Shown in pieces: positions 26,583 to 36,401 of a stretch of DNA of 47,535 nt. Position 1 is the first letter of the stretch. Every line of letters starts with the position of its first letter. The translations under genes and the position numbers were made by a program. Source of the stretch: Lentisphaerae bacterium GWF2_38_69 (GTDB lineage Bacteria > Verrucomicrobiota > Lentisphaeria > Victivallales > GWF2-38-69); contig MHBE01000065.1 in NCBI GenBank assembly GCA_001803205.1, positions 1 through 47,535 of the forward strand, read 5' to 3'. The notes beneath the pieces were generated by a model. That model was not told the origin of the DNA and ran no database searches. It saw only the letters and a list, made by a program, of their open reading frames with translations.

Positions 26583-27665
26583 ATGAGTATTTACATTAGA
26601 AAGAATATCAGAGACATAGATGGTTACACTCCGGGAGAACAGCCCAGAGAGAAAAATCTGATCAAACTCAACACTAACGAAAATCCATATCCTCCCTCGC
26701 CTAAAGCAATGGAATTCTTAAAAGGATTTAACTCTGAAAAACTCAGGCTCTATCCTGATCCAATGGCTGATAATCTCAGGAAAACCATTGCAGAACTACA
26801 TGGATTTCATATTGATAATATAATTGCCGGTAACGGTTCTGACGATATTCTCAATATCGCCATTAGAACTTTCTTGAACGAAGACGAAAAGATAGTCTGT
26901 TTTGATCCGTCCTACTCTCTCTATCCGATTCTAGCGAGACTTCAGAACGCCAATACACATTCAATTGATCTCTCTGAAGATTTTTCTTTGCCGGAAAACT
27001 TCCTGACATCAGGTCTTGATAAGTTATCAGAGCAAAGAAAGCTCAAGCTTTTTCTGATAGCCAATCCGAATGCTCCTACGGGCAACGCTTTTTTAATTAA
27101 AGATATTGAAGTAATTTGTTCAAAATTCAAAGGAATAGTTCTTGTAGATGAGGCATATGCTGATTTCGCCGAAGACAATGCCATGAGGCTTCTAGAAAAA
27201 TTTGATAATCTTATTATATCCCGCACTCTTTCAAAAAGTTATTCTATGGCAGGCGTCAGGCTCGGATGGGCTGTATCTAATAAGTCAATCATCAGAGAAA
27301 TGATAAAGGTAAAGGATTCATACAATGTAAATATGATTTCACAGTTCCTTGCCATAGAAGCGTTGAAAGACCGGCAATACTTTGCTGAAACCGTTTCCAG
27401 AATTAAAAAAGCAAGAAGCATCCTTGTTCATGAACTTGTCAAACTGGATTTTAAGATAATCCCGTCTCAGGCAAACTTCTTATTTGTTTCCCCCCCGGAA
27501 GGAAACGGAAACGATCTGTTTCTTTTTCTGAGAACTAAAAATATTATAGTCCGTTACTTCCCTGCGCCAAAAACCAAAGCTTTCATCAGGATTACAATAG
27601 GCAGAGAAGAAGATATGCAAGAACTGCTCAACTGCTGCAGAGAATACTTAAAAACCAGACAATGA
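26583..27665 (+). CDS. hisC: Histidinol-phosphate aminotransferase
   Basis: PLP enzyme, fold type I, that makes histidinol phosphate from imidazole-acetol phosphate with glutamate. Seen: LNTNENPYPPSP, NGSDDILNIA, NPNAPTGNAF, LVDEAYADFA and the PLP-lysine motif SRTLSKSYSMAGVRLGW. Length of 360 is normal. It shares an ATGA stop/start overlap with the zinc-ribbon protease gene downstream, so the two are translationally coupled. No clear ribosome binding site precedes it. Confidence 0.95.
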   Translation: MSIYIRKNIRDIDGYTPGEQPREKNLIKLNTNENPYPPSPKAMEFLKGFNSEKLRLYPDPMADNLRKTIAELHGFHIDNIIAGNGSDDILNIAIRTFLNEDEKIVCFDPSYSLYPILARLQNANTHSIDLSEDFSLPENFLTSGLDKLSEQRKLKLFLIANPNAPTGNAFLIKDIEVICSKFKGIVLVDEAYADFAEDNAMRLLEKFDNLIISRTLSKSYSMAGVRLGWAVSNKSIIREMIKVKDSYNVNMISQFLAIEALKDRQYFAETVSRIKKARSILVHELVKLDFKIIPSQANFLFVSPPEGNGNDLFLFLRTKNIIVRYFPAPKTKAFIRITIGREEDMQELLNCCREYLKTRQ

Positions 27666-29479
27666 TCTGCAAAAATTGTAAAACTCTAAATAAATCAGGT
27701 TCGCAGCACTGCATCAATTGCGGTTATGAACTATCCGCATATTCTTCAGGATTCTCAACAAAAACAATAATATCCGCAGTTATAATCCTTTTACTTTTAG
27801 CAACTGCTCTGTTCTATCTTTTTTCCCATCAAAGCAGCAAACAGAAATCAGTAACCGCCCATACCTCATCTTTGCAAGAACAACAGTCGATAACTGAACG
27901 AAAAGTTGTAACATCTGCTAAAGATGTATCAGGTTTTGAAAAATTGAAGATCTCTTTTAGTGATAATACTTCTAACTCTCTGGATATCTATATCTCCGGC
28001 AGAAATCTTATAGCAGTCCCTGCTGATATGCTCAAAAATATAAAATCAATCATCTGTTATGATAATATAGGTCAAATTGAAATATCAGATGCCTACTGGG
28101 ATATAGACAACCCTCTTGTATTTCTCGGTTTTCCTATAAAAAGCAGACAGATAAATCCATCTATAAATGCTTATAATATTTCTAAATGGTCTTCCTCTGC
28201 CCCTCTTTATTCTCTTACTGCCGAAACAGATATCCCTGAAGAAATCTCTTCTTTTAAGATAATTGAGAAAAAAGGAGATCTGCTGGTTATATCTTTAGAG
28301 TCCCCATTTGTAGACAATAATTGTATCCTGATACAAAACAATCATCTGGTCGGCTGGGAATTCACTCGCGATAATAAAAGAACAGCTTATCTATGGTTGG
28401 GAGAGGAGCATAGTAATCCGTCTGAAGAACTAAAAATATCAACGCGTCTTATTTCCATGTTCTTTTCTGAAAAAAGAAGCCTTGCAAGCAGCACCATGTC
28501 TCTAAATTCTGACGAGCTAAAAGAAGATTTAATAAGCTGTGTCAAACTCCTATCTTCTAACAACATAAAAGATCAAGCACTGTTATCCAAAGCATCCGGA
28601 CTGATCCTCATTTTGTCCTCAAGAATTAAAGAAATAGGGTTAGACAAAGTATTGGCAGATGAACTTAATCCAAAACTGATAACTGCTCTTCAAAATGAAG
28701 AGATACTAAAAATTTATGAAAGGGCAACACTAAATGCCTATGGCTACGAAAAAGCCATAAAACAACTTAATTTGATAATATCCATGAAAAGTTCATCAGA
28801 CTCTTTCAATGATAAAGCATATGCATTTATGGCCGGGCTTTATGAGGATTGGATGGAATCGCTTCTTGCTAATAACAGACCATCAGACGCGCTTGGCGTT
28901 TATTTAGCAGCTTCTAAAGCATTGCCGGACGAACAGAAAATAAAACTTCTCGGCATCGAAATATATATCGGACTGGACAATCCGGAAAAAGCTCTGAGCA
29001 TCATGAATTCCACATCTTTTGACAGTATCTATCGCCCCACGCTTGAGAAACTCAGAAAATTAATATCTGACATGATTGGGAAAAAGAATAAAATAGTAAT
29101 CAAATTCAGACCCAACCCGTCCAATACAATACTTCTTGACTGCGTCCTGAATGGTTCAGTCAGACAAAAATTCATAGTAGATACCGGAGCTACTCTTGTA
29201 AGTATTCCGTCTGAAACAGCAAAAAAACTCAGAATAGTCCCGTCTGCTACTCGCCTAAGAGCTATTTCCACTGCCAGCGGGATATTCATGGCAAAAGAAA
29301 TTATCATTGAATCCATAACTATAAACAATCAAAATGTTTACAATATTCCTGCTGTTATAATAGATCTTCCTGACGACAGAAATTTAGGACTCCTTGGGAT
29401 GAGTTTCCTCAATAGATTCAATGTGGAACTGAACAGCAATTCAGGAGAGTTGCTGCTAACGCCGAAAGAAATTAACTGA
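27662..29479 (+). CDS. Membrane-anchored zinc-ribbon protein with C-terminal retroviral-type aspartyl protease domain
   Basis: Architecture: residues 1-20 are a zinc ribbon (CKNC and CINC), a single transmembrane helix follows at about 34-54, then residues about 90-245 form an unrecognised beta-rich domain and 280-460 a helical region. Residues about 490-600 are a clan AA aspartyl protease with the active-site motif FIVDTGATLVSIP (Asp507) and the partner glycine motif LGLLGMSFLNRF. One DTG per chain means it should act as a dimer. The N-terminus is cytoplasmic if the ribbon binds zinc there, putting the protease outside. It is coupled to hisC by an ATGA overlap, though no histidine-related role is evident. 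Substrate unknown. Confidence 0.8.
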   Translation: MICKNCKTLNKSGSQHCINCGYELSAYSSGFSTKTIISAVIILLLLATALFYLFSHQSSKQKSVTAHTSSLQEQQSITERKVVTSAKDVSGFEKLKISFSDNTSNSLDIYISGRNLIAVPADMLKNIKSIICYDNIGQIEISDAYWDIDNPLVFLGFPIKSRQINPSINAYNISKWSSSAPLYSLTAETDIPEEISSFKIIEKKGDLLVISLESPFVDNNCILIQNNHLVGWEFTRDNKRTAYLWLGEEHSNPSEELKISTRLISMFFSEKRSLASSTMSLNSDELKEDLISCVKLLSSNNIKDQALLSKASGLILILSSRIKEIGLDKVLADELNPKLITALQNEEILKIYERATLNAYGYEKAIKQLNLIISMKSSSDSFNDKAYAFMAGLYEDWMESLLANNRPSDALGVYLAASKALPDEQKIKLLGIEIYIGLDNPEKALSIMNSTSFDSIYRPTLEKLRKLISDMIGKKNKIVIKFRPNPSNTILLDCVLNGSVRQKFIVDTGATLVSIPSETAKKLRIVPSATRLRAISTASGIFMAKEIIIESITINNQNVYNIPAVIIDLPDDRNLGLLGMSFLNRFNVELNSNSGELLLTPKEIN

Positions 29480-29598
29480 ACTTTGTATATAATTATCTAG
29501 CAAAGTTTACAGCTGTAGAGTATCCTTTATTTAAATTAGATGTTTATTCAAAATTCTCTCAGCTTTTCTGGCTGTTTAAAAAGAAAGGGAATCTTTAT

Positions 29599-30606
29599 AT
29601 GAAACTTGGTAAAGAAAATATGTATCCGCTCCTCTTTAAACCAATTTACAAAGAAGTCATCTGGGGCGGCAATATGATCGAATCTCATCTGGGAAGAGAA
29701 GTTCCCAAGCGCGATATGCCCATTGGTGAAGCATGGGAAATCGTTGACAGACCTGATGCTCAGAGCATTGTCGAGAGCGGGTCTCTTCAGGGAAAAACTT
29801 TAAGAGAACTTATTGAGACTTATGAAAGCAGTATTGTCGGCCAAAACTACACTGGAAAACCATTCCCTCTTCTTGTAAAGATAATTGATGCCGGACAAAG
29901 GCTCTCGCTTCAGGTTCATCCTGATGAAGCCGCATGCAGAAAGCTCAAGGATGCACAGCCCAAAACAGAGATGTGGTATATAATAGCAGCTCATAAAGAT
30001 GCAAAGATTTACTGCGGCCTAAGCCACAAAGCTACAAAAGGAAGTTTTATCAATACCTGTCAGTCACTAGATGTAGAAAAGTATCTTCAGACTCACAGGT
30101 CAAATCCGGGGGATGCTTTCTTCATTAGCGCTGGAACGGTTCATGCAATCGGGGAAGGAAACCTGCTTTTTGAAGTCCAGCAAAACTCTGATACAACTTA
30201 CAGGATAAGCGACTGGGGTCGAGTCGGCTCTGATGGCAAATCCAGGGAGCTGCATCTGGAGAAAGCTATGGAATGTATTCATTTCATTCAGAGATCTTCG
30301 TCAAAAATTACCGGAGTTACAGGTACAGTTCCGCATAACAGGAAATTCCCGATAATCCAATACTGTTCTTTCTTCAAAGTTGATGACCTCAGGCTTGCCG
30401 GCAAATGGGACGATACAACGATCCATAAAGGTGTAGGCTCTTTCCAGATTATCACAGCTGTAAACAGAAGTGTCAAAATCCAGAAAGAGAACGACACATG
30501 GGAAATCCCAAGGGGGCGCAGCGCCCTGCTCCCGTCCTCATTCGGCCAATACTCGATTTTGGCGGATGAAACTACAGAAACAACAGTCCTGAAAACACAG
30601 GCATAA
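29599..30606 (+). CDS. manA: Mannose-6-phosphate isomerase, class I
   Basis: Cupin zinc enzyme that interconverts mannose-6-phosphate and fructose-6-phosphate, feeding GDP-mannose synthesis or mannose use. Seen: MYPLLFKPIYKEVIWGG at the N-terminus, zinc ligands in LQVHPDE and PGDAFFISAGTVHAIGEG, and LFEVQQNSDTTYRISDWGR. The 335 residues match the short bacterial type. AAGGGAA precedes the ATG at 29599; the internal ATG at residue 7 is a possible alternative start. argS follows by 27 bases. Confidence 0.95.
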   Translation: MKLGKENMYPLLFKPIYKEVIWGGNMIESHLGREVPKRDMPIGEAWEIVDRPDAQSIVESGSLQGKTLRELIETYESSIVGQNYTGKPFPLLVKIIDAGQRLSLQVHPDEAACRKLKDAQPKTEMWYIIAAHKDAKIYCGLSHKATKGSFINTCQSLDVEKYLQTHRSNPGDAFFISAGTVHAIGEGNLLFEVQQNSDTTYRISDWGRVGSDGKSRELHLEKAMECIHFIQRSSSKITGVTGTVPHNRKFPIIQYCSFFKVDDLRLAGKWDDTTIHKGVGSFQIITAVNRSVKIQKENDTWEIPRGRSALLPSSFGQYSILADETTETTVLKTQA

Positions 30607-30633
30607 TCACTTCTAAATATTTATTAAAGCTCT

Positions 30634-32427
30634 ATGAATCTAAGAATTGTTGGAGACCTTGCGTCTTTTCTATCAGCTAAATTCAATGTCCCTAAGGAAA
30701 AAATCAATATCCAGCTTGAGATATGCCCTGCCAACATGGAAGGGGAACTTACAGTAAACTGTTTCAAGCTTGTTCCAATATTGAAAAGCCGGCCGGACAC
30801 TGTTACAGATGCTGTCCTCGAATTTATAAGCTCCCACGATGATGTCATCAGTGCCGGAAAAATCAAGGCCTTTGTAAATTTCGTTCTGAAGGTTGCTTCC
30901 CTTTACAGAGACACAATTTCAAAACCGCGACTCATTCTTGAATCAGCAAAGTTCCCGGAAAAGGATAAAAGAAGAGTTCTCATAGAATACTCAGCGCCCA
31001 ATACCAATAAACCTCTTCATCTCGGGCATCTGAGAAACAATACGCTGGGAATGTCTCTTGCCTCTCTCCTGAAGAGAGCCGGTCACGATGTATTTGCTGT
31101 CAACCTTATAAACGACAGAGGAATACATATCTGCAAATCCATGCTGGCGTATATGAGGTTCGGCAATGGAGATACACCTGAATCCACCGGCAAAAAGGGA
31201 GACCATTTCGTTGGAGATTTCTATGTGAAATTCGATCAGGCTCTTCGAAAAGAGCTTGCTGAACTCAGAGAAGCCAGACCTGACCTAAAAGATAAAAGCG
31301 ATGAGGATCTTTTCGCACTTACTGCCATAGGACAGGAAGCACAGGAAATCCTTAGAAAATGGGAAAACGGGGATCCCGAAACTATTGCTCTCTGGAAAAT
31401 GATGAATGAGTGGGTAATAAACGGTTTCTCCCTTACCTACAAACGCATGGGAGTGACCTTTGATAAAGTCTATTTCGAAAGCGATACATATAAAATGGGA
31501 AAAGATGTAGCAGTTAGTGGAGAAAAAGCCGGATTATTCAAGAGAAGAGATGACGGAGCGATTATTGCAGACTTAAAACCTTTCGGATTAACAGAGAAAG
31601 TATTGCTTCGTTCTGATAATACCAGCGTTTACATTACTCAGGATATCGGAACAACGCTTATGAAAGATGAAGACTTCCATCCCGACCAGCAAATCTGGGT
31701 AGTCGGAGACGAGCAGATCCATCACTTTAAAACACTTTTTGCCATACTCAAAGTCCTGGGTTATAAGTGGGCAGACAAACTCTATCACCTTGCTTACGGC
31801 ATGATAAACCTTCCCTCCGGGAAGATGAAAAGCAGGGAAGGCACAGTCGTAGATGCTGATAATTTGTTTGACGACATGCATGAGCTTGCAAAAAACGCCG
31901 CGATAGAGAGACTAGGAGAAAACATTCCCGAAGACATTGACAGACGCTCTGAAATGATTGCCATGGGAGCATTGAAATTCATGCTGCTGAAATTCAATCC
32001 GAAAACAACTATAATGTTCGACCCTCAGGCGTCCATTAAATTTGAAGGAGACACAGGCCCTTATGTCCAGTATGTCTGCGCGAGGATCAATTCAATCCTG
32101 AGAAAATATTCTACTGAAGGTAAAACCCTCTCTCCTGAAGTTAACTGGGGTTTGATGGAAACTAAATATGAAAAACAGCTTGCCATTGTAGCTTCCTTAT
32201 ATCCTGAAGCTTTGCTGTCTGCTGCTGAAAAACTTGACTGCTCTGTTCTTGTGAACTATCTGCTCGACCTGGCTAAAGCCTATAATTCATTCTATAGGGA
32301 GTGTTCGGTGCTTAATGCAGAGACTGAAGATCTTAAAATGGCCAGGATTGCCCTGAGTTCTGCAGTAAGAGACATAATAGCTGACGGATTAAAAACCCTT
32401 ACAATCGATATTCCTGAAGCAATGTAA
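30634..32427 (+). CDS. argS: Arginyl-tRNA synthetase
   Basis: Class I synthetase for tRNA-Arg. The N-terminal additional domain (residues 1-115) is followed by the HIGH motif in APNTNKPLHLGHLRNN, then LINDRGIHICKSML, the KMSKS equivalent KMKSREGTVV and the C-terminal DALR helical domain, ending in Met as in most ArgRS. Length of 597 is within the family range. No strong ribosome binding site is seen before the ATG. Gap to the M15 lipoprotein gene is only 4 bases, so they are likely co-expressed. Confidence 0.96.
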   Translation: MNLRIVGDLASFLSAKFNVPKEKINIQLEICPANMEGELTVNCFKLVPILKSRPDTVTDAVLEFISSHDDVISAGKIKAFVNFVLKVASLYRDTISKPRLILESAKFPEKDKRRVLIEYSAPNTNKPLHLGHLRNNTLGMSLASLLKRAGHDVFAVNLINDRGIHICKSMLAYMRFGNGDTPESTGKKGDHFVGDFYVKFDQALRKELAELREARPDLKDKSDEDLFALTAIGQEAQEILRKWENGDPETIALWKMMNEWVINGFSLTYKRMGVTFDKVYFESDTYKMGKDVAVSGEKAGLFKRRDDGAIIADLKPFGLTEKVLLRSDNTSVYITQDIGTTLMKDEDFHPDQQIWVVGDEQIHHFKTLFAILKVLGYKWADKLYHLAYGMINLPSGKMKSREGTVVDADNLFDDMHELAKNAAIERLGENIPEDIDRRSEMIAMGALKFMLLKFNPKTTIMFDPQASIKFEGDTGPYVQYVCARINSILRKYSTEGKTLSPEVNWGLMETKYEKQLAIVASLYPEALLSAAEKLDCSVLVNYLLDLAKAYNSFYRECSVLNAETEDLKMARIALSSAVRDIIADGLKTLTIDIPEAM

Positions 32428-32431
32428 GAAA

Positions 32432-32989
32432 ATGAAGAGGATCGTTGACCGTTTTCCGTTGACCGTTGCCTGTTGCCTGTTGCCTGTTGCCTGCTGTCTT
32501 TTATTTTCATGCGTATCAGAAAAAACAAAAGATATACTCGTCTCATACAAGAGCAGTAACATTGAAGGGTACGAAAATAAACCCGTAATAATTGATTCCG
32601 AATTCCTTTCTGCAATGTACAGAATTGACCATTATGCCAAAATCAATGGTGTGAAAATAATAGTTACAAGTTCCTTCAGGACGCCTGACCAGACACTCGA
32701 AGAAACTATAGTTCCTCCATCCAAACGCTCCAACCATCTTGCAGGCCATGCTATAGATATGAATGTTGAATTTAACGCAATCCTTTATGATTCAAAAGTT
32801 TTAAAAAAATCAAACCTCAACAGACTCCCTCCGAATGTCAGGAATTTTATTAATGACATCAGGAATGATAAAGGTTTGCGATGGGGAGGCGATTTTTCCA
32901 ATGAAGACCCTGTGCATATAGACGATAACCTCAACAGCAATCCCATCGCATGGCAAGAGAGATTCGATGCCTGCCAGTACGGCAGATAA
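32432..32989 (+). CDS. Lipoprotein with M15-type peptidoglycan peptidase domain
   Basis: Probably an envelope lipoprotein that trims peptidoglycan peptides. Residues 5-27 are a signal peptide ending in a lipobox (LLFSC, Cys27). Its core has a 7-residue repeat, VACCLLP then VACCLLF, because it is coded by a heptanucleotide array. Residues about 70-180 match the M15 D-Ala-D-Ala/L-Ala-D-Glu peptidase group: SSFRT, then SNHLAGHAIDMNV (zinc His and Asp) and WGGDFSNEDPVHID (zinc His). At 185 residues it is a compact member. Start ATG 32432 has a weak ribosome binding site and lies 4 bases after argS. Confidence 0.82.
   Translation: MKRIVDRFPLTVACCLLPVACCLLFSCVSEKTKDILVSYKSSNIEGYENKPVIIDSEFLSAMYRIDHYAKINGVKIIVTSSFRTPDQTLEETIVPPSKRSNHLAGHAIDMNVEFNAILYDSKVLKKSNLNRLPPNVRNFINDIRNDKGLRWGGDFSNEDPVHIDDNLNSNPIAWQERFDACQYGR
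32444..32499 (+). repeat. Heptanucleotide array of 8 units inside a signal-peptide coding region
   Basis: Units in order: GTTGACC, GTTTTCC, GTTGACC, GTTGCCT four times, GCTGTCT. The 56 bases code for residues 5-23 of the M15 lipoprotein. Since 7 is not a multiple of 3, gain or loss of one unit would shift the reading frame, and three units equal seven codons. Confidence 0.85.
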
Positions 32990-33112
32990 AGTTTTGCCGG
33001 ACATGATGCAATAAAGACTCTATCAAAAAATCCTCTGCTTGATAACTTATTCATTTCTACTACAATATGAAATACTTATTGTCGTTCAGCATAACATAGA
33101 GGAGAATATCGA

Positions 33113-36100
33113 GTGAAGATAAGAAATAAACTATTCACGGCACTGCTGATTCTTGCTATATTTCCCATTATTATTGTAAGCACAATCCTATTCTTTAAAG
33201 CCAAAAAATCAATTGAGTCTGAAAAACTCGAGGACATGAATATCATCGCAAACTTCAAGGTAAAGATAATTGAAGATTTCATAAATAGTCTGAGTAGGGA
33301 TTTAACTATTTTTCAGCACTCTTACATCATTAGAAAAAACATTTCAATATTAACAGAATTCATAAATGACATTAAGAATCCTGCTTTTGCTAAAGCTACA
33401 TCTATTTTAAATTCAGGGGAACCAAAATCTTATGCTCAAAAAAAGGATGTCATTGATCTTATGCTTATAGATACGAAAGGGATTATTATTTATACCTCTT
33501 CCGATAGCCATAGAGAAATAGAACTGGGAAAAAAAGCACCTCTAGCCTCTAAGAACAACCTGTCCCAATGGCACAAAGGTCTATGGATTTCCGAAATCAT
33601 AAAGTTCGATAATAGATATGAAATATTAATGGTTATTCCTATATACTACGATAGTAATACAATTGAAGGATTTGTTTCTATTGAAGTAGATATGAACGAA
33701 ATTTATAAACTATTAGAAAAAAAAGTAGGATTAGGCCGCTCAGAAGAAACAATAATAGGGACAAAAACAGAAAACAAAGCACAGTTCTTTTCCCTATTAT
33801 TATACCCTGAAGAAGCGCAATATAAGAAAGAAATACCTTTGTCTGAACCGTATGCCATTCCAATGTTAGAAGCCGTTAGGGGAATTAACGGAAGCGGAAT
33901 AGCACTTGATTACCGAAGAGAAAAAGTCCTTGCTGCATGGAGGTATATTCCTTCAATGAAATGGGGACTTGTAGTGAAAATTGATGCAAGCGAGGCTTTT
34001 CTTCCTGTTTACAACATTCGGAATACGGCCATACTGATTGTCATCATACTTCTTCTGGCATCAATATTTGCTGCACTTATAATATCAGGTTCTATTACGA
34101 AACCGATCCACACACTGCTCGGCTGCATAAAAAAACTCTCTGAAGGATCCTTTGATCAGAAAGCAGGAATTGTATCTAATGATGAAATCGGAATGCTGTC
34201 AAATTCTTTTGATGAGATGACTTCAAAACTTAAAAACATTACAGCATCCCGCGACGAACTTAATTTAGCGCTCAACAACCTGAAGACATCCAGAGAACAT
34301 GAATATAAACTTGCATCAAATCTTAGAGAGTCGGAACTTAAACTAAAATCAATATTCGATATGGCAAATGACGGAATATTAATTGCCGACATAGCAACAA
34401 AACAGTTTGTGATGGCGAACCCGGGGATTTCCAGAATGATTGGCTATCCTAAGGAGTCACTTCTTAAAATGAAAGTCGATGACATACACCCTGAGAAACA
34501 TCTGCGTCTGGCACTTGATGAGTTCGAGAAAGCAGCAGAAGGCAACTCGTCAAAAGCCATGAATATACCTGTAAAACGAAAAGACGGCACTATCTTTTAT
34601 GTAGATATTTCAATGTCAAACATTATAATTGATGAGCGCCCCTGCCAACTTGGCATATTCCACGACATTACTGAACGCAAGAGGATAGATGAATTACTAA
34701 GTCAATCTACTATATTCAGACAAGGAATAATAGATGCTATTTCGTCCAATATATGCGTAATGGATAGCAGAGGAAAAATAGTCGCTGTAAACAAAGCATG
34801 GAAAGAGTTTGCAGCCGCAAATGGATCTGTTTCGCAAAATATAGGAATAGGAGCTAATTATTTTTCTGTATGTGAAAATGCTGTCGTAGGTGAGGATAGA
34901 GAAACTTCATTGAAAATTTTAGAAGGCTTAAGGAATCTTCTGAGCAATAAAATATCCTTATTTTCGTATGAATACACATGCCATTCGCCTTACAAAAAGA
35001 GGTGGTTTTTACTTAGAGCAAAACGCATAAGTAGAACTTTGATCACAGACGAAAAGTTCATTGTTACGGCTCATACCGATATTACCGAACTAAAGTTACT
35101 GGAGGAAAAACTTATTATTGCAAAAGAAGCAGCAGATTCAGCAAATGAAGCAAAATCCAAATTCCTTTCTACCATAACGCATGAACTAAGGTCGCCGCTA
35201 AATTCAATCCTGGGTTTTACAGAGATTCTAGTAAAAGAAATGTACGGACCGATGAATGAGAAACAGAAAGAATTTGGAGCCGATATTCTGGAAAGCGGGC
35301 ATCATCTCCTTTCACTTATCAATGATGTTCTGGATATGGCAAAAATAGATGCAGGAAAAATGGATCTCAATATTTCAGATATTAATCTCAATTCGCTGAT
35401 AAATATAAGCAAGTCTCTTATTAAAGAGCAATGCCTTGATCGCAATATTAAACTTGGTAAATCTTTAGACTCCGGTATCCCGATAATAACAGCAGATGAG
35501 CGAAAGATAAAACAGGTAATATATAACATGCTTTCGAATGCGCTAAAGTTCACTTCAAATGGCGGAGAGATACAAATTAATTCATATCTGAAAGGAGATA
35601 ATGTCATAATTTCAGTCCATGATACTGGAATAGGCATAGAAGAAAAAGACAAAGATATCGTCTTCACAGAATTCGGACAGATTGATTCGGCTCAATCCCG
35701 GAAATACCCGGGCAGCGGGATTGGTATGCCGTTATCTAAAAAACTTATGTCGCTGCATGGAGGGAAAATATGGTTTGAAAGCCCCGGAGCAGGAAAAGGA
35801 ACTACATTTTTTATATCACTGCCCCTGCAGAGGGCACCTGAAGTAAAGCTTGATTCAGATAAAGATAAACTTATGGTAGGATGGAGCAATGGATATTGCT
35901 TAAATGTGAAAGACATTGATGACCAACATAAAAAGCTCATTGATTTCGTAAGCGTTCTTAACGAAGACTTAGATTTTAGAGTAAAAGACCAAGTAATAAA
36001 AAATGTCTGCAAAACTTTGATAGAATACACTCACTATCATTTCGGAACAGAAGAAAATCTTATGAAAAAGTATTCCTATCCCGAAATAGAATCTCATATA

Positions 36101-36271
36101 AGTGCTCATAAGGCCTTTGTTAACAAAGTTAATGAATTTATATCAAGGCTTAGCGCCGATAAGAATCTGGATAAGGATATATTACAGTTTGTAATTGACT
36201 GGCTGATAAACCATATCCTTAAAGTTGACAGCATGTTATGCAAATTCCTTAATGATAAAGGCATATACTAA
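33113..36271 (+). CDS. Hybrid-type sensor histidine kinase with Cache, HAMP, two PAS and C-terminal hemerythrin domains
   Basis: Inner-membrane sensor of 1052 residues. Order: helix 7-28, periplasmic Cache-like region to about 305, second helix about 305-330, HAMP to about 385, PAS about 410-525, PAS about 540-665, HisKA with the phospho-acceptor in ITHELRSPLNSILGF (His690), HATPase with MLSNALKF, DTGIGI and GSGIGM, then from about 922 a bacteriohemerythrin domain. Its di-iron ligands are visible: DDQHK, YTHYHFGTEEN, ESHISAH and NHILKVD. Hemerythrin binds O2 or NO, so kinase output may depend on these gases as well as a periplasmic ligand. There is no receiver domain. Start is GTG with GAGGAG upstream. 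The REC-HD-GYP gene 206 bases downstream is the likely partner. Confidence 0.93.
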   Translation: MKIRNKLFTALLILAIFPIIIVSTILFFKAKKSIESEKLEDMNIIANFKVKIIEDFINSLSRDLTIFQHSYIIRKNISILTEFINDIKNPAFAKATSILNSGEPKSYAQKKDVIDLMLIDTKGIIIYTSSDSHREIELGKKAPLASKNNLSQWHKGLWISEIIKFDNRYEILMVIPIYYDSNTIEGFVSIEVDMNEIYKLLEKKVGLGRSEETIIGTKTENKAQFFSLLLYPEEAQYKKEIPLSEPYAIPMLEAVRGINGSGIALDYRREKVLAAWRYIPSMKWGLVVKIDASEAFLPVYNIRNTAILIVIILLLASIFAALIISGSITKPIHTLLGCIKKLSEGSFDQKAGIVSNDEIGMLSNSFDEMTSKLKNITASRDELNLALNNLKTSREHEYKLASNLRESELKLKSIFDMANDGILIADIATKQFVMANPGISRMIGYPKESLLKMKVDDIHPEKHLRLALDEFEKAAEGNSSKAMNIPVKRKDGTIFYVDISMSNIIIDERPCQLGIFHDITERKRIDELLSQSTIFRQGIIDAISSNICVMDSRGKIVAVNKAWKEFAAANGSVSQNIGIGANYFSVCENAVVGEDRETSLKILEGLRNLLSNKISLFSYEYTCHSPYKKRWFLLRAKRISRTLITDEKFIVTAHTDITELKLLEEKLIIAKEAADSANEAKSKFLSTITHELRSPLNSILGFTEILVKEMYGPMNEKQKEFGADILESGHHLLSLINDVLDMAKIDAGKMDLNISDINLNSLINISKSLIKEQCLDRNIKLGKSLDSGIPIITADERKIKQVIYNMLSNALKFTSNGGEIQINSYLKGDNVIISVHDTGIGIEEKDKDIVFTEFGQIDSAQSRKYPGSGIGMPLSKKLMSLHGGKIWFESPGAGKGTTFFISLPLQRAPEVKLDSDKDKLMVGWSNGYCLNVKDIDDQHKKLIDFVSVLNEDLDFRVKDQVIKNVCKTLIEYTHYHFGTEENLMKKYSYPEIESHISAHKAFVNKVNEFISRLSADKNLDKDILQFVIDWLINHILKVDSMLCKFLNDKGIY

Positions 36272-36401
36272 AAATTAGGCATCATGCAATAGAGCGAAAT
36301 CCGATAAAACAATAAAAGAGGCTAAAAGATATTACGATAGATGTTTCAGAAAGCGATAAAAACATTCTGATTGAAATATGTAAAAGTCAATAAGATTTTA
36401 T

